A DNA stretch of 64,000 bases from JBNLBS01 sp050303415 (GTDB lineage: Bacteria; Pseudomonadota; Gammaproteobacteria; Methylococcales; Methylomonadaceae). Shown here one piece after another: positions 8,312-16,141 of the stretch. A model generated the notes under the pieces. That model worked only from the letters and a program-made list of their open reading frames with translations. It made no database searches and was not told where the DNA came from. The stretch is taken from NCBI GenBank assembly GCA_050303415.1, contig JBNLBS010000017.1, positions 1 through 64,000 of the forward strand. Direction: 5' to 3'. Within the stretch, counting starts at the first letter, position 1. Each line of letters opens with the position of its first letter. A program made the position numbers and the translations under genes.

Positions 8312-9376
8312 GTGTTGACTGACTCGCAAAAATGGATGTTGTTTACTTTTTTAGGGGTGACGGCAGCACTGCTGTATTTGCTTTCACCGGTATTGATGCC
8401 GTTTGTTATTGCGGCAATGCTGGCTTATTCGGGGGATCCTCTGGCCGATAAACTGGAGCAATGGCGATTGTCCAGAACGCAGGCGGTGCTGGTGGTTTTT
8501 TCTGTTATGACGTTGTTGCTGGTTGTTGTATTACTGTTTTTGATACCGGTGCTGGAGCAACAGGTCTCTAATTTTGTAAAAAATATCCCCGCTTATGTCG
8601 GCTGGTTGAATGAAAAGGTGATCCCATGGGCGCAGCAGCGTTTTAATCTGGATATAGAACCGCTTAAAGGTCAGGAAATTATCACTGTGGTGAAAAGTCA
8701 TTGGCAAAAAGCCGGCAGTCTGGCAACCGTGATGATCGGTTCCGTTTCCCGATCCGGTGAGGTTATTTTTGTCTGGTTGATGAATTTATTACTGATTCCG
8801 GTCGTGACGTTTTATTTGCTGCGCGACTGGGATATTTTGGTGGCAAAAGTGCATGATTTATTGCCCAGACGAATTGCCCCGACGGCATCAAAACTGGCGC
8901 GTGAGACCAATACCGTCTTGGGTCTGTTTGTCAGAGGGCAGCTTTATGTCATGCTGGCATTGGGAATTATTTACAGTATTGGGTTGTGGTTGATTGACCT
9001 TAATCTGGCATTGTTTATCGGCATGATGGCCGGATTAATCAGTTTTGTGCCCTATCTGGGCTCGATAGTCGGAATTACTGTGGCGTGTATCACCGCATTG
9101 TTGCAGTATCACGATATTATGTATCTTTTGCCGGTGATTATTGTTTTTGCTGTGGGTCAGACCTTGGAAGGCATGGTGCTGACGCCGTTACTGGTTGGCG
9201 ACAAAATCGGTTTGCATCCGGTTGCAGTGATCTTTGCAGTGATGGCAGGCGGTCAGTTATTTGGTTTTGTCGGGGTGTTGTTGGCCTTGCCGGTTGCTTC
9301 GGTGATTATGGTATTGCTGCGCCATGTGCATGATCTCTATAAAGACAGTGATTTTTATATAGAGCCGCATCAATAA
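8312..9376 (+). CDS. AI-2E family (PerM/YdiK-like) permease
   Basis: Integral membrane protein of 354 aa with about eight hydrophobic segments, matching the AI-2E exporter/PerM family in length and hydropathy. Characteristic stretches are NLLLIPVVTFYLLRDWD and GDKIGLHPVAVIFAVMAGGQ. Members export small molecules, and some are Na+/H+ antiporters; the substrate here is unknown. The start is GTG at 8312 preceded by AGGAGG at 8302-8307; the adjacent TTG at 8315 is an alternative. A DUF3530 gene follows 4 nt downstream, suggesting co-transcription. Confidence 0.9.
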   Translation: MLTDSQKWMLFTFLGVTAALLYLLSPVLMPFVIAAMLAYSGDPLADKLEQWRLSRTQAVLVVFSVMTLLLVVVLLFLIPVLEQQVSNFVKNIPAYVGWLNEKVIPWAQQRFNLDIEPLKGQEIITVVKSHWQKAGSLATVMIGSVSRSGEVIFVWLMNLLLIPVVTFYLLRDWDILVAKVHDLLPRRIAPTASKLARETNTVLGLFVRGQLYVMLALGIIYSIGLWLIDLNLALFIGMMAGLISFVPYLGSIVGITVACITALLQYHDIMYLLPVIIVFAVGQTLEGMVLTPLLVGDKIGLHPVAVIFAVMAGGQLFGFVGVLLALPVASVIMVLLRHVHDLYKDSDFYIEPHQ

Positions 9377-9380
9377 TGAT

Positions 9381-10211
9381 ATGAAAAGAATCATTTCTGT
9401 TTTGTTTGCGATGATAGGCTCGGGCGCGATGGCCGCGGATGTTGAGCGCGAAATGAGTATTGCCAACAGCCTGGCGAAAAATATTGAAGTGGGAAAGCCC
9501 GTGTGGCTGGAAACAGAGCGGCGAAAGTTTTTAGGTATTTACACAACAACGGAAGCAGAAATTAATAATGGTACGGTAATTATTCTGCATGATGCGGGTG
9601 GCAATCCAAACCAGGATCGGTTGATTCATGAGCTGAGAACGCAATTGCCATTGCATAACTGGGCAACTTTTTCTCTGCAAATGCCATTACTTGAAGCCAA
9701 TGCAAATCAGGCGGATTATTATGATTTATTTCCAGATGCTTTGGCCCGTATTAATTCGGCCATAGATTATCTGGTTGAAGCTAAGGTTGAAAACATTGTT
9801 TTAGTGGGCGAAGGGATGGGCGCCTTAATAACCATTTATGTGTTAAATGATAACACTATGGATATTAAGGCGGCCGTTGTTATCGGTCTACCGGTGCCAA
9901 AAACGGAGCATAAATCGGTACAGGTTTTAAGCTTTCTTGAGAACCTTGAGTTACCGATGCTGGATCTTTATAGTTATTTCGATGCTTATCCGGTTGTGGC
10001 GACAGCAAGAAAGCGGCGTTTGTCAGCCAAGAAAAATAAAGCGTACCGACAGGATGAAATCAATAGTGAAGGGCGTTTGTATCCTTATCAGAATCGCTTC
10101 CTGGTAAAGCGCATTCATGGTTGGTTAAGCAAGGTGTTGCCTAAAAATATTGAAACCACAGTGGTTGGGGATGAGGCGGCTGAAGATTCTGCTGAGCCGG
10201 AAAAAAATTAG
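9381..10211 (+). CDS. DUF3530 family secreted alpha/beta-hydrolase-like protein
   Basis: Precursor of 276 aa with a signal peptide (1 to about 19, cleaved near AMA-AD). It resembles the DUF3530 family, an alpha/beta-hydrolase fold: a G-N-P-rich loop at HDAGGNPNQD (about 70-79) and a nucleophile-elbow-like motif GEGMG (143-147). The usual elbow is G-x-S-x-G, and here Glu takes the serine position, so classical esterase activity is unlikely unless the catalytic site lies elsewhere. It is 4 nt behind the permease gene. Its stop codon overlaps the stem of the purM terminator. Confidence 0.8.
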   Translation: MKRIISVLFAMIGSGAMAADVEREMSIANSLAKNIEVGKPVWLETERRKFLGIYTTTEAEINNGTVIILHDAGGNPNQDRLIHELRTQLPLHNWATFSLQMPLLEANANQADYYDLFPDALARINSAIDYLVEAKVENIVLVGEGMGALITIYVLNDNTMDIKAAVVIGLPVPKTEHKSVQVLSFLENLELPMLDLYSYFDAYPVVATARKRRLSAKKNKAYRQDEINSEGRLYPYQNRFLVKRIHGWLSKVLPKNIETTVVGDEAAEDSAEPEKN

Positions 10212-10234
10212 GCAGCACGCTTGGCTGCCTAATT
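10206..10234 (-). terminator. rho-independent terminator of purM
   Basis: An 11-bp stem (AATTAGGCAGC at 10206-10216, GCTGCCTAATT at 10224-10234) with a 7-nt loop. On the minus strand it is followed by a run of U from the A-tract at 10201-10207, just beyond the purM stop. The plus-strand side has no U-tract. Confidence 0.8.
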
Positions 10235-10244
10235 ATGGATGCAA

Positions 10245-11288
10245 TTAGCAGTATTGAACTCTGTCCGAATCTGTTGCAGTAATTAATTCGCCAATACTGA
10301 AGACTTCCTCACCTTGTTGTTGCAGGGTACGAATGGCCTCCATTTCATTCTCGGCATCTACGCAGACGATCATGCCAATACCACAGTTAAAGGTTGTCAG
10401 CATATCGGCTTGAGAAATGTTGCCCTGCTCTTGTAACCAGGTAAAAACTTCCGGCATTTCCCAGCTGGATAGGTTGATTTTAGCGTTAATGCCCTCGGGT
10501 AATACTCTGGGCAGGTTTTCGGTAATACCACCGCCGGTAATATGTGCCAAGGCATGAACCGGCACTGTATCAATTAATTTTAATAACGGTTTAACGTAAA
10601 TGCGGGTAGGGGTTAGCAGAGCTTCACCTAACGGCTGGCCGGCCAATTGATCGGTTAATGCGCTATTGCTGTGTTGCAGTACTTTTCTGATCAACGAATA
10701 GCCGTTGGAATGAGGACCCGAGGAGGCAATGCCGATCAACTTGTCTCCGGCTTTAACTTTGCTGCCGTCCAGTACTTTGGTTTTTTCCACAATACCGACA
10801 CAAAAGCCGGCCAGGTCATACTCCCCATCGGCATACATACCCGGCATTTCTGCCGTTTCACCACCGACCAGCGCAGCACCAGCCTGTTCGCATCCTTGCC
10901 CGATCCCCTCAACCACAGCCGCAGCAGCATCCACTTCGAGTTTGCCGGTGGCAAAATAGTCCAGAAAAAATAGCGGTTCGGCACCTTGAACAATAATGTC
11001 ATTAACGCACATGGCGACTAAATCAATACCCACTGTATTATGAATGCCGAGATCTATGGCAAGTTTTAATTTTGTACCTACACCGTCAGTGCCGGACACT
11101 AAAATCGGGTTATCATAACGGTCTAAAGGCAATTCAAACATTGAGCCAAAACCACCTAGACCCGCTAAAACACCTGGTGTCCGGGTTTTTGCTGCAATCG
11201 GTTTGATACGTTCAACCAGTTCATTACCGGCATCAATATCAACGCCAGCGCTTTTATAATTCAGGCTTTCTTGATTTTGTTTGCTCAA
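10245..11288 (-). CDS. purM: phosphoribosylformylglycinamidine cyclo-ligase
   Basis: Cytosolic AIR synthetase (347 aa) that converts FGAM to AIR with ATP in purine synthesis. The N-terminus (YKSAGVDIDAGNELVERIKP) and the motifs GGFGSMFELP, VSGTDGVGTKL and GGETAEMPGMY are characteristic of PurM. The length is normal. The gene stands alone; purN is not adjacent in this window. The promoter would lie in 11289-11355, which it shares with the divergent DUF2066 gene. Confidence 0.98.
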   Translation of the reverse strand: MSKQNQESLNYKSAGVDIDAGNELVERIKPIAAKTRTPGVLAGLGGFGSMFELPLDRYDNPILVSGTDGVGTKLKLAIDLGIHNTVGIDLVAMCVNDIIVQGAEPLFFLDYFATGKLEVDAAAAVVEGIGQGCEQAGAALVGGETAEMPGMYADGEYDLAGFCVGIVEKTKVLDGSKVKAGDKLIGIASSGPHSNGYSLIRKVLQHSNSALTDQLAGQPLGEALLTPTRIYVKPLLKLIDTVPVHALAHITGGGITENLPRVLPEGINAKINLSSWEMPEVFTWLQEQGNISQADMLTTFNCGIGMIVCVDAENEMEAIRTLQQQGEEVFSIGELITATDSDRVQYC

Positions 11289-11355
11289 TGTGATGTTCTC
11301 TTACTAAAGTTAATAGGTATATTACCGATATTGTACAAGACATAATAGGATTTGT

Positions 11356-12474
11356 GTGAAGGATATGAATATGGTTTTCAGGTGTTTGATAATTTGCAGC
11401 CTGATTTTTAGTCAGAATCTCTATGCTGTGGAAACAAAAGAGCTATTTGAAGCCGAAGTGGTGACAAAAAGCCAGTCCAGAGAAGACAGGAATGATGCAA
11501 TAAAACAAGCGTTGAAACAGGTGCTGGGCAGGCTGTTGGCAGGAGAGAATGTTCTTGATACGCCATCAGTACAAACTATTTTGGATAATGCCGGGCATTA
11601 CACCCTGCAATATCAGTATTCTTTAATTGAGAATGCCGGAGCAAAAGAAACTGATGCCAGAGTCATGCGGGTTTTATTTGATGAACAGGCTTTACTGGCA
11701 TTGTTAAAAGACAGTAATTTAGGTGTCTGGACCGAAGTGCGACCGGAAACATTGCTTTGGCTGGTGGTTGAAGAACATGGCAAAAGACGTTTTTTTAAAG
11801 CGATAAATATGCCGGATGTGGATAACGCAGTCAGCAAGGCGTCCAAACGCAAAGCACTGCCGCTGTTGTTTCCATTGCTGGATCTAGAGGAACAGCAACT
11901 GATTTCGGTTAATGATGTACTGAGTGCCTACCCGGACCGAATGTTACAGGTTTCCAGTCGTTATGATGTCAGAGCAACCCTGGCCGGACGATTGGTTAAA
12001 AAAAACAACTGCTGGCAGGGTGAATGGGTGCTCTATTTTGATGATGGTATTAATCAATGGTCATCTTCCTGTACATCGCTTGATAATGCCGTTTTGTCTG
12101 GGTTACAGGGCACGTACGATAAGTTGTCAGTGTATTATGGCGTCAAACCGGATATTGCCGAACAGGGATTGTTAACGCTTAAAGTCTCCGGTATAGAAAG
12201 TATGGAGCAGATGAATCTGGTCACTCAATATCTGGAATCTTTAAAAATGATTACCTCGGTTAATTGGGATAGTATTAAAGAAGGGTTTAATATATATAAA
12301 ATCAGCTACTCCGGTGACCGAAAAATATTGGAAAATCTTTTGCTCAATAGCGGGGTTTTGCAAACACAAGCCGAGGATAAAAGGCTTGCGGATGTCTGGG
12401 TTTTTCAGTTGAATAAAAAAGGTACTGTTGAGTTGAATTCCCCTGAAAAAGTAATTAAAGTAAAAACCAATTAA
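11356..12474 (+). CDS. DUF2066 domain-containing secreted protein
   Basis: 372 aa protein with a signal peptide (cleaved after about residue 24, LYA-VE). The N-terminal half has the DUF2066 pattern: EAEVVTKSQSREDRNDAIKQ, then ALKQVLGRLLAGENV, with VRPETLLWLVVEE further on. The family is periplasmic, is often found next to purM and hda/cdsA-type genes in gammaproteobacteria, and has no assigned function. The frame starts with GTG at 11356, preceded by AGGAT; an ATG at 11365 is the alternative. It is divergent from purM. Confidence 0.85.
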   Translation: MKDMNMVFRCLIICSLIFSQNLYAVETKELFEAEVVTKSQSREDRNDAIKQALKQVLGRLLAGENVLDTPSVQTILDNAGHYTLQYQYSLIENAGAKETDARVMRVLFDEQALLALLKDSNLGVWTEVRPETLLWLVVEEHGKRRFFKAINMPDVDNAVSKASKRKALPLLFPLLDLEEQQLISVNDVLSAYPDRMLQVSSRYDVRATLAGRLVKKNNCWQGEWVLYFDDGINQWSSSCTSLDNAVLSGLQGTYDKLSVYYGVKPDIAEQGLLTLKVSGIESMEQMNLVTQYLESLKMITSVNWDSIKEGFNIYKISYSGDRKILENLLLNSGVLQTQAEDKRLADVWVFQLNKKGTVELNSPEKVIKVKTN

Positions 12475-12580
12475 AATATTCAGGTATTTTAGTAATTGGG
12501 TTTGTTTTTAAGTTACAGTGCTTTATCCGGCTGTTTAAAAAAATAATAAAAATTGGCCTATTAATGATGGGGAGTCAATT

Positions 12581-13063
12581 ATGAAAATGAGTAGAATTTT
12601 ACAAGGCGCTTTAATATCCAGTGTCTTATTGATATCAAATAATGCACTGGCCTTTAGAGGTGGTGGGCCAATACAAGATCATTGTAGAGAACCGAAGTTT
12701 AAAGGTTTTTCACTAACAGAGTATAAAGCACCGGAAAAAGTAGAGGTGGCACCTGAGTCTGAGTTTTCTTTTACGCTTTCCGGCTGGACTGACCCGGAAA
12801 AGATTATGTTGACGGTTAAGGATAAGATACTGCCGCTTGAAATACTGGATAAAAAAAGCTTTTATCTAATTAAGTCCAAAATACCGGCAGAATATACCGG
12901 AAAATTTGTCCGGTTTAATGCTTTTGCTACCGCAAAAATGGGCTGTAGAAGCAAAGATGGTTGGCTGGTTAAAGTAGCCAGTGGCCCGGTGGCCGCAGCT
13001 GCACCGGTTGAAGCGGCTGTTGAAGGCAAAGCGCCTGAAAGTACCTTGCCGGCTGATAAATAA
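12581..13063 (+). CDS. hypothetical secreted protein
   Basis: 160 aa precursor with a clear signal peptide (cleavage near NALA-FR, residue 24). The mature part has two cysteines (in DHCREPK and AKMGCRSK) that could form a disulfide, a beta-rich middle (FSFTLSGWTDPEKIMLTVKD) and an Ala/Pro/Glu-rich, low-complexity tail. I do not recognise a family. GGGGAG precedes the ATG by about 7 nt, a good ribosome-binding site. A periplasmic, immunoglobulin-like fold is a guess. Confidence 0.7.
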   Translation: MKMSRILQGALISSVLLISNNALAFRGGGPIQDHCREPKFKGFSLTEYKAPEKVEVAPESEFSFTLSGWTDPEKIMLTVKDKILPLEILDKKSFYLIKSKIPAEYTGKFVRFNAFATAKMGCRSKDGWLVKVASGPVAAAAPVEAAVEGKAPESTLPADK

Positions 13064-13108
13064 TTCATAATGACAGCGTGGAGATGCGAGTAACGCGTCT
13101 CTACCCTG

Positions 13109-13576
13109 TTAATACAGAATTTTATCCGGCTGTTGAGCCCATATTTTAAAGGGTTCTGTCGCATTTGGCAGTTTGATTTGTTTAAATTTAATGTTGCGTT
13201 CAGAAGTGGGGGCGGCGCACTCATCGTAGATAAAGCTATCATCAAATCCGGCTGAACTGGCCTGGTATCGGTCACAGGCGTAAAAGACCTGCTGAACTCT
13301 GGCCCAATAGATTGCGCCTAAACACATCGGACAGGGTTCACAGCTGCTGTATAATGTGCAATCGCTAAGCTGAAAATCATTCATTTGCTGGCAGGCCTGA
13401 CGGATGGCCTGAATTTCTGCATGAGCAGTAGGGTCCAGCAGGCTGGTGACTTGATTGGCACTACTGGCAATGATCTTATCATGATGCACAATAATTGCAC
13501 CATAGGGCCCACCCTGGTTGGCTTTGGCATTTTCTATGGCCAAGTCAATGGCCATTTTCAGATAGCGGGTGTGCAT
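13109..13576 (-). CDS. guanine deaminase / cytidine-deaminase-like nucleoside deaminase
   Basis: Cytosolic zinc deaminase of 155 aa. The zinc and proton-shuttle motif T-AHAEIQAIRQAC and the second motif SCEPCPMCLGAIYWARV are both intact. The GGPYGAIIV start, DPTAHAE and Y-W-A-R residues match the short bacterial guanine deaminase (GuaD, B. subtilis type) better than TadA, which deaminates tRNA-Arg. The start codon immediately follows the metA stop (TAAATG), so the two are probably co-transcribed. Confidence 0.88.
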   Translation of the reverse strand: MHTRYLKMAIDLAIENAKANQGGPYGAIIVHHDKIIASSANQVTSLLDPTAHAEIQAIRQACQQMNDFQLSDCTLYSSCEPCPMCLGAIYWARVQQVFYACDRYQASSAGFDDSFIYDECAAPTSERNIKFKQIKLPNATEPFKIWAQQPDKILY

Positions 13577-14641
13577 TTAAAGGTTTAATGGGTTGTTTGG
13601 GTCAATGCCTTCCATAAAAGGCAGACGTCTGTCCTGGTTGGTAATCTGATAAATTTCACCCAGCCAGTTATTAAATACCGCTTTGGCGGTATCTCGCCAG
13701 GTGTTATCCAGATGTTCAATAATCAACGGTTCAGGAAATTCATCCAATGGTTGTTGCTTTGCTTTGGCATTTTTAACATGTTGTTGGTAATCATTAAGAA
13801 TAACCTGCACCGTTTCATTAAAGTAATTTTCCGGGAACGGCGGGTAATCCTTACGCTCGTTGGCATAAAAACGTAAAACTTCGCGTTTGTATTCTTTCAA
13901 CAGGCTAATATCATCATATTCCGGGTGTCCTTGAAAGAAAACAACTCGAAAACCATCGGGGCTTACTGCCAAGTGCACTCCGGCCTGCTCACTGGCAGCA
14001 AGGACTTTAAGGCCTTTTTTCTCAATATCATCACGAAAAATTTCATTATAGCGAGAGTGCGGGACATCAAAGCGGGTGTTGATTTCTGCCACCAGAGGAT
14101 GGCGGCGGTCAGTGACCCGGTGTGAGAACACTCCCCAGCGTTTAGCCGGTTGTTTAACGCGCTCAATACCATAATTGTATTGAATCAGGGCATGAGTTGC
14201 CAAACATGAACACAATACGGATGTGACGTTTTCTGTGGCCCAGGCAAACACTTCGGTGAGCGGTTGCCAGAAATCCTCTTTAGGCAGTTTGTCATGAATA
14301 ACATTGGCGCCGCTAATAATCAGCGCATCAAGACCATCCTGTTTAATTTTCTCAAAAGACTCATAATACTGGTCAATATGAGCTTGGGCTTTTTCTCCAC
14401 GTTCCAGACCCGAGATGGTGAACGGGTGGACATGAAACTGGTTGATCTGATTGCAGGCACCGACCAGCCTGAAAAATTGCCTTTCAGTCGCCTCCAGGGC
14501 GGCGTCGGGCATCATATTCAGCAGACCGATATGCATTTCCCGAATATCCTGATGACTGGCTCTATCCGGATTAAGGATTATTTCCCCTTCTTCTTTTAGT
14601 CGTTGAAAGGTGGGTAAATCTGTATGGGCAACTAAAGGCAT
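13577..14641 (-). CDS. metA: homoserine O-acyltransferase, MetA family
   Basis: 354 aa enzyme of methionine synthesis that transfers succinyl or acetyl from CoA to homoserine. The acyl-cysteine region is CSCLATHALIQYNYG, and the catalytic histidine/glutamate region includes FFQGHPEYD. The protein has an extension of about 45 aa beyond the usual C-terminus. Acetyl versus succinyl specificity cannot be decided by eye. It lies between the P-loop gene and guaD in one minus-strand operon. Confidence 0.95.
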   Translation of the reverse strand: MPLVAHTDLPTFQRLKEEGEIILNPDRASHQDIREMHIGLLNMMPDAALEATERQFFRLVGACNQINQFHVHPFTISGLERGEKAQAHIDQYYESFEKIKQDGLDALIISGANVIHDKLPKEDFWQPLTEVFAWATENVTSVLCSCLATHALIQYNYGIERVKQPAKRWGVFSHRVTDRRHPLVAEINTRFDVPHSRYNEIFRDDIEKKGLKVLAASEQAGVHLAVSPDGFRVVFFQGHPEYDDISLLKEYKREVLRFYANERKDYPPFPENYFNETVQVILNDYQQHVKNAKAKQQPLDEFPEPLIIEHLDNTWRDTAKAVFNNWLGEIYQITNQDRRLPFMEGIDPNNPLNL

Positions 14642-14655
14642 TTTTTTAACCTGAA

Positions 14656-15504
14656 TTATGACTGGTGCTGCGCAATCGCATCGGCAACAAGTCCAATAAA
14701 ATCATTTTCATCCCTTACCTGGGCAACATCATCGGCATCAATGGTGTAACCGTATTGCTGTGCGATTCGTTCATAGCGTGGTAAGCGGGAATTAAATAAT
14801 TCAGGAAAAACCCAGGTAACAAATTCATCGGGTGGTATGCAGTCAGTATTGGCATAATTGTTTTGCTGCATAAATTCGGCCAGTTTTTCATCCAGAAACT
14901 GTTCCCGATAATACAATGGTTTTGGGTCACTTTTAGCTCGATTTATAATTGTTTGTTCCAGTTCTTTTGGAATCTTTATATAGATGATTAAGGTGTGCTC
15001 TGCCAGTAGTTCCATAACGCTGGGGTCGTCTAACTCACATACGCTGCCTCCGGCATCATTTATAAAATGTTTGTAGCCATAAATATCCTCCGCTTTATGA
15101 ATAAATTTCGGAACATCCTTCATGGCTTGAATTTCGGCTTCATAGTGCAAGGCCTGGCGGCGTTTGAACTCTTCCAAAGACAGGCCGCCCATTGCTGGAT
15201 TGCCGATTTTGCCCATAAAAGTGGAAATTGGGGCCAGGTTATCAACAGAAATATTATTACGAATATAGATGGAATCAGACAGCAATAGATTACGCAGAAA
15301 AGGAACTTCCATAGCCTGGCGTTTAATATTATCCATAATGGCTTCATCCAGGTACTGGGTACCTATGCGGTAGTCACCTGAGTAATGATACCATTTGTCT
15401 TTGGGTAATTTGTTTGCTAATGTGGTTTTGCCGGCGCCGGACATTGCCAGCAGGGTAATGCTTTTTGATTCCCAGTCCAGGAACTGCTGTGGACTCATTT
15501 TCAT
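14656..15504 (-). CDS. P-loop ATPase/kinase-like protein of unknown function
   Basis: 282 aa cytosolic protein. A P-loop is visible at LAMSGAGKTTLANK (residues about 19-32), close to the N-terminus as in small-molecule kinases, followed by a helix-rich region and a YGYKHFINDAGGSVCEL segment that could hold an acidic Walker B-like residue. I recognise no named family. It is 11 nt behind the small acidic protein and 14 nt ahead of metA, so it is in the same operon. The substrate is unknown. Confidence 0.75.
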   Translation of the reverse strand: MKMSPQQFLDWESKSITLLAMSGAGKTTLANKLPKDKWYHYSGDYRIGTQYLDEAIMDNIKRQAMEVPFLRNLLLSDSIYIRNNISVDNLAPISTFMGKIGNPAMGGLSLEEFKRRQALHYEAEIQAMKDVPKFIHKAEDIYGYKHFINDAGGSVCELDDPSVMELLAEHTLIIYIKIPKELEQTIINRAKSDPKPLYYREQFLDEKLAEFMQQNNYANTDCIPPDEFVTWVFPELFNSRLPRYERIAQQYGYTIDADDVAQVRDENDFIGLVADAIAQHQS

Positions 15505-15515
15505 GCGTTATGATC

Positions 15516-15809
15516 CTATTGATCGAAATAATCTGTAATGTTTAAGTTTTCAGGGTCGTGTTTATCCGGGTCCGAATAGCCCAGGTCATCTGATTCCAAT
15601 TCAAACGGAGCACTCCAATCTTCCGGTGCCTCGATATAATCGAAGGTTGAGTTATACCAGCATTCGTTATCATATTCGCCAATGTCACCGTTAATATATT
15701 GAACCTCAATGGTTTCATTGGTTTCATCAATAGCAACAACCTTAAATAATAAATTATTTTCTACATCTTTATACCAACTGTCTATCGTTGGATCAGTTAT
15801 TGTTGTCAT
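15516..15809 (-). CDS. small acidic conserved protein (DUF6763-like)
   Basis: 97 aa, strongly acidic cytosolic protein. It has a beta-barrel-like first half (WYKDVENNLLFKVVAIDETN, then IEVQYINGDIGEYDNECWY) and an acidic tail rich in Asp, Pro and Tyr. It resembles short gammaproteobacterial proteins of the DUF6763 type, but I cannot confirm this without a search. It is the first gene of the operon leading to metA. A ribosome-binding site (GAGGA) lies upstream of the ATG. Confidence 0.7.
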   Translation of the reverse strand: MTTITDPTIDSWYKDVENNLLFKVVAIDETNETIEVQYINGDIGEYDNECWYNSTFDYIEAPEDWSAPFELESDDLGYSDPDKHDPENLNITDYFDQ

Positions 15810-16141
15810 GGCGGTGTCCTCGTTGAAGTTGGGTGTCTAAACTAAAATTTCATAAATCATATCCTGAATAAGCGGTGTTTTAAGGTAGATTTAGACTGAT
15901 TTTACCGGTATTGGCAAGTAAAAAAAATTAAAATTATGTGATCTTTCATGCCTTCCGCTCTCTAGAAGTAATGTTGGCAGACATGAATTTTAAAGGAGGA
16001 TTGTGGGAACTGACACAAAATCAGGTGATTAGAGATGAAGTCAGGAGGTCTGAAAGCTGACGGTTGGAGGGCTTTTTATCCGGTTGGCAGAAAACAAGAT
16101 AAAATAGCCCGAGTCAGCCTTAAAAAAAATCAGTCGTTCGA
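15810..16141. other. intergenic region between divergent genes
   Basis: 332 nt that must hold promoters for the minus-strand operon and the plus-strand radical SAM gene. A strong AAAGGAGG sequence at about 15991-15998 is followed by GTG, but the frame closes after nine codons. I see no recognisable RNA family or operator. Confidence 0.4.

Noticed and set aside
13081..13101. Hairpin between the secreted protein and guaD genes
   Set aside because: A short imperfect stem without a U-tract on either side; too weak to list as a terminator.
15990..16025. Strong AAAGGAGG followed by GTG
   Set aside because: The frame closes after nine codons, so no gene can be supported.
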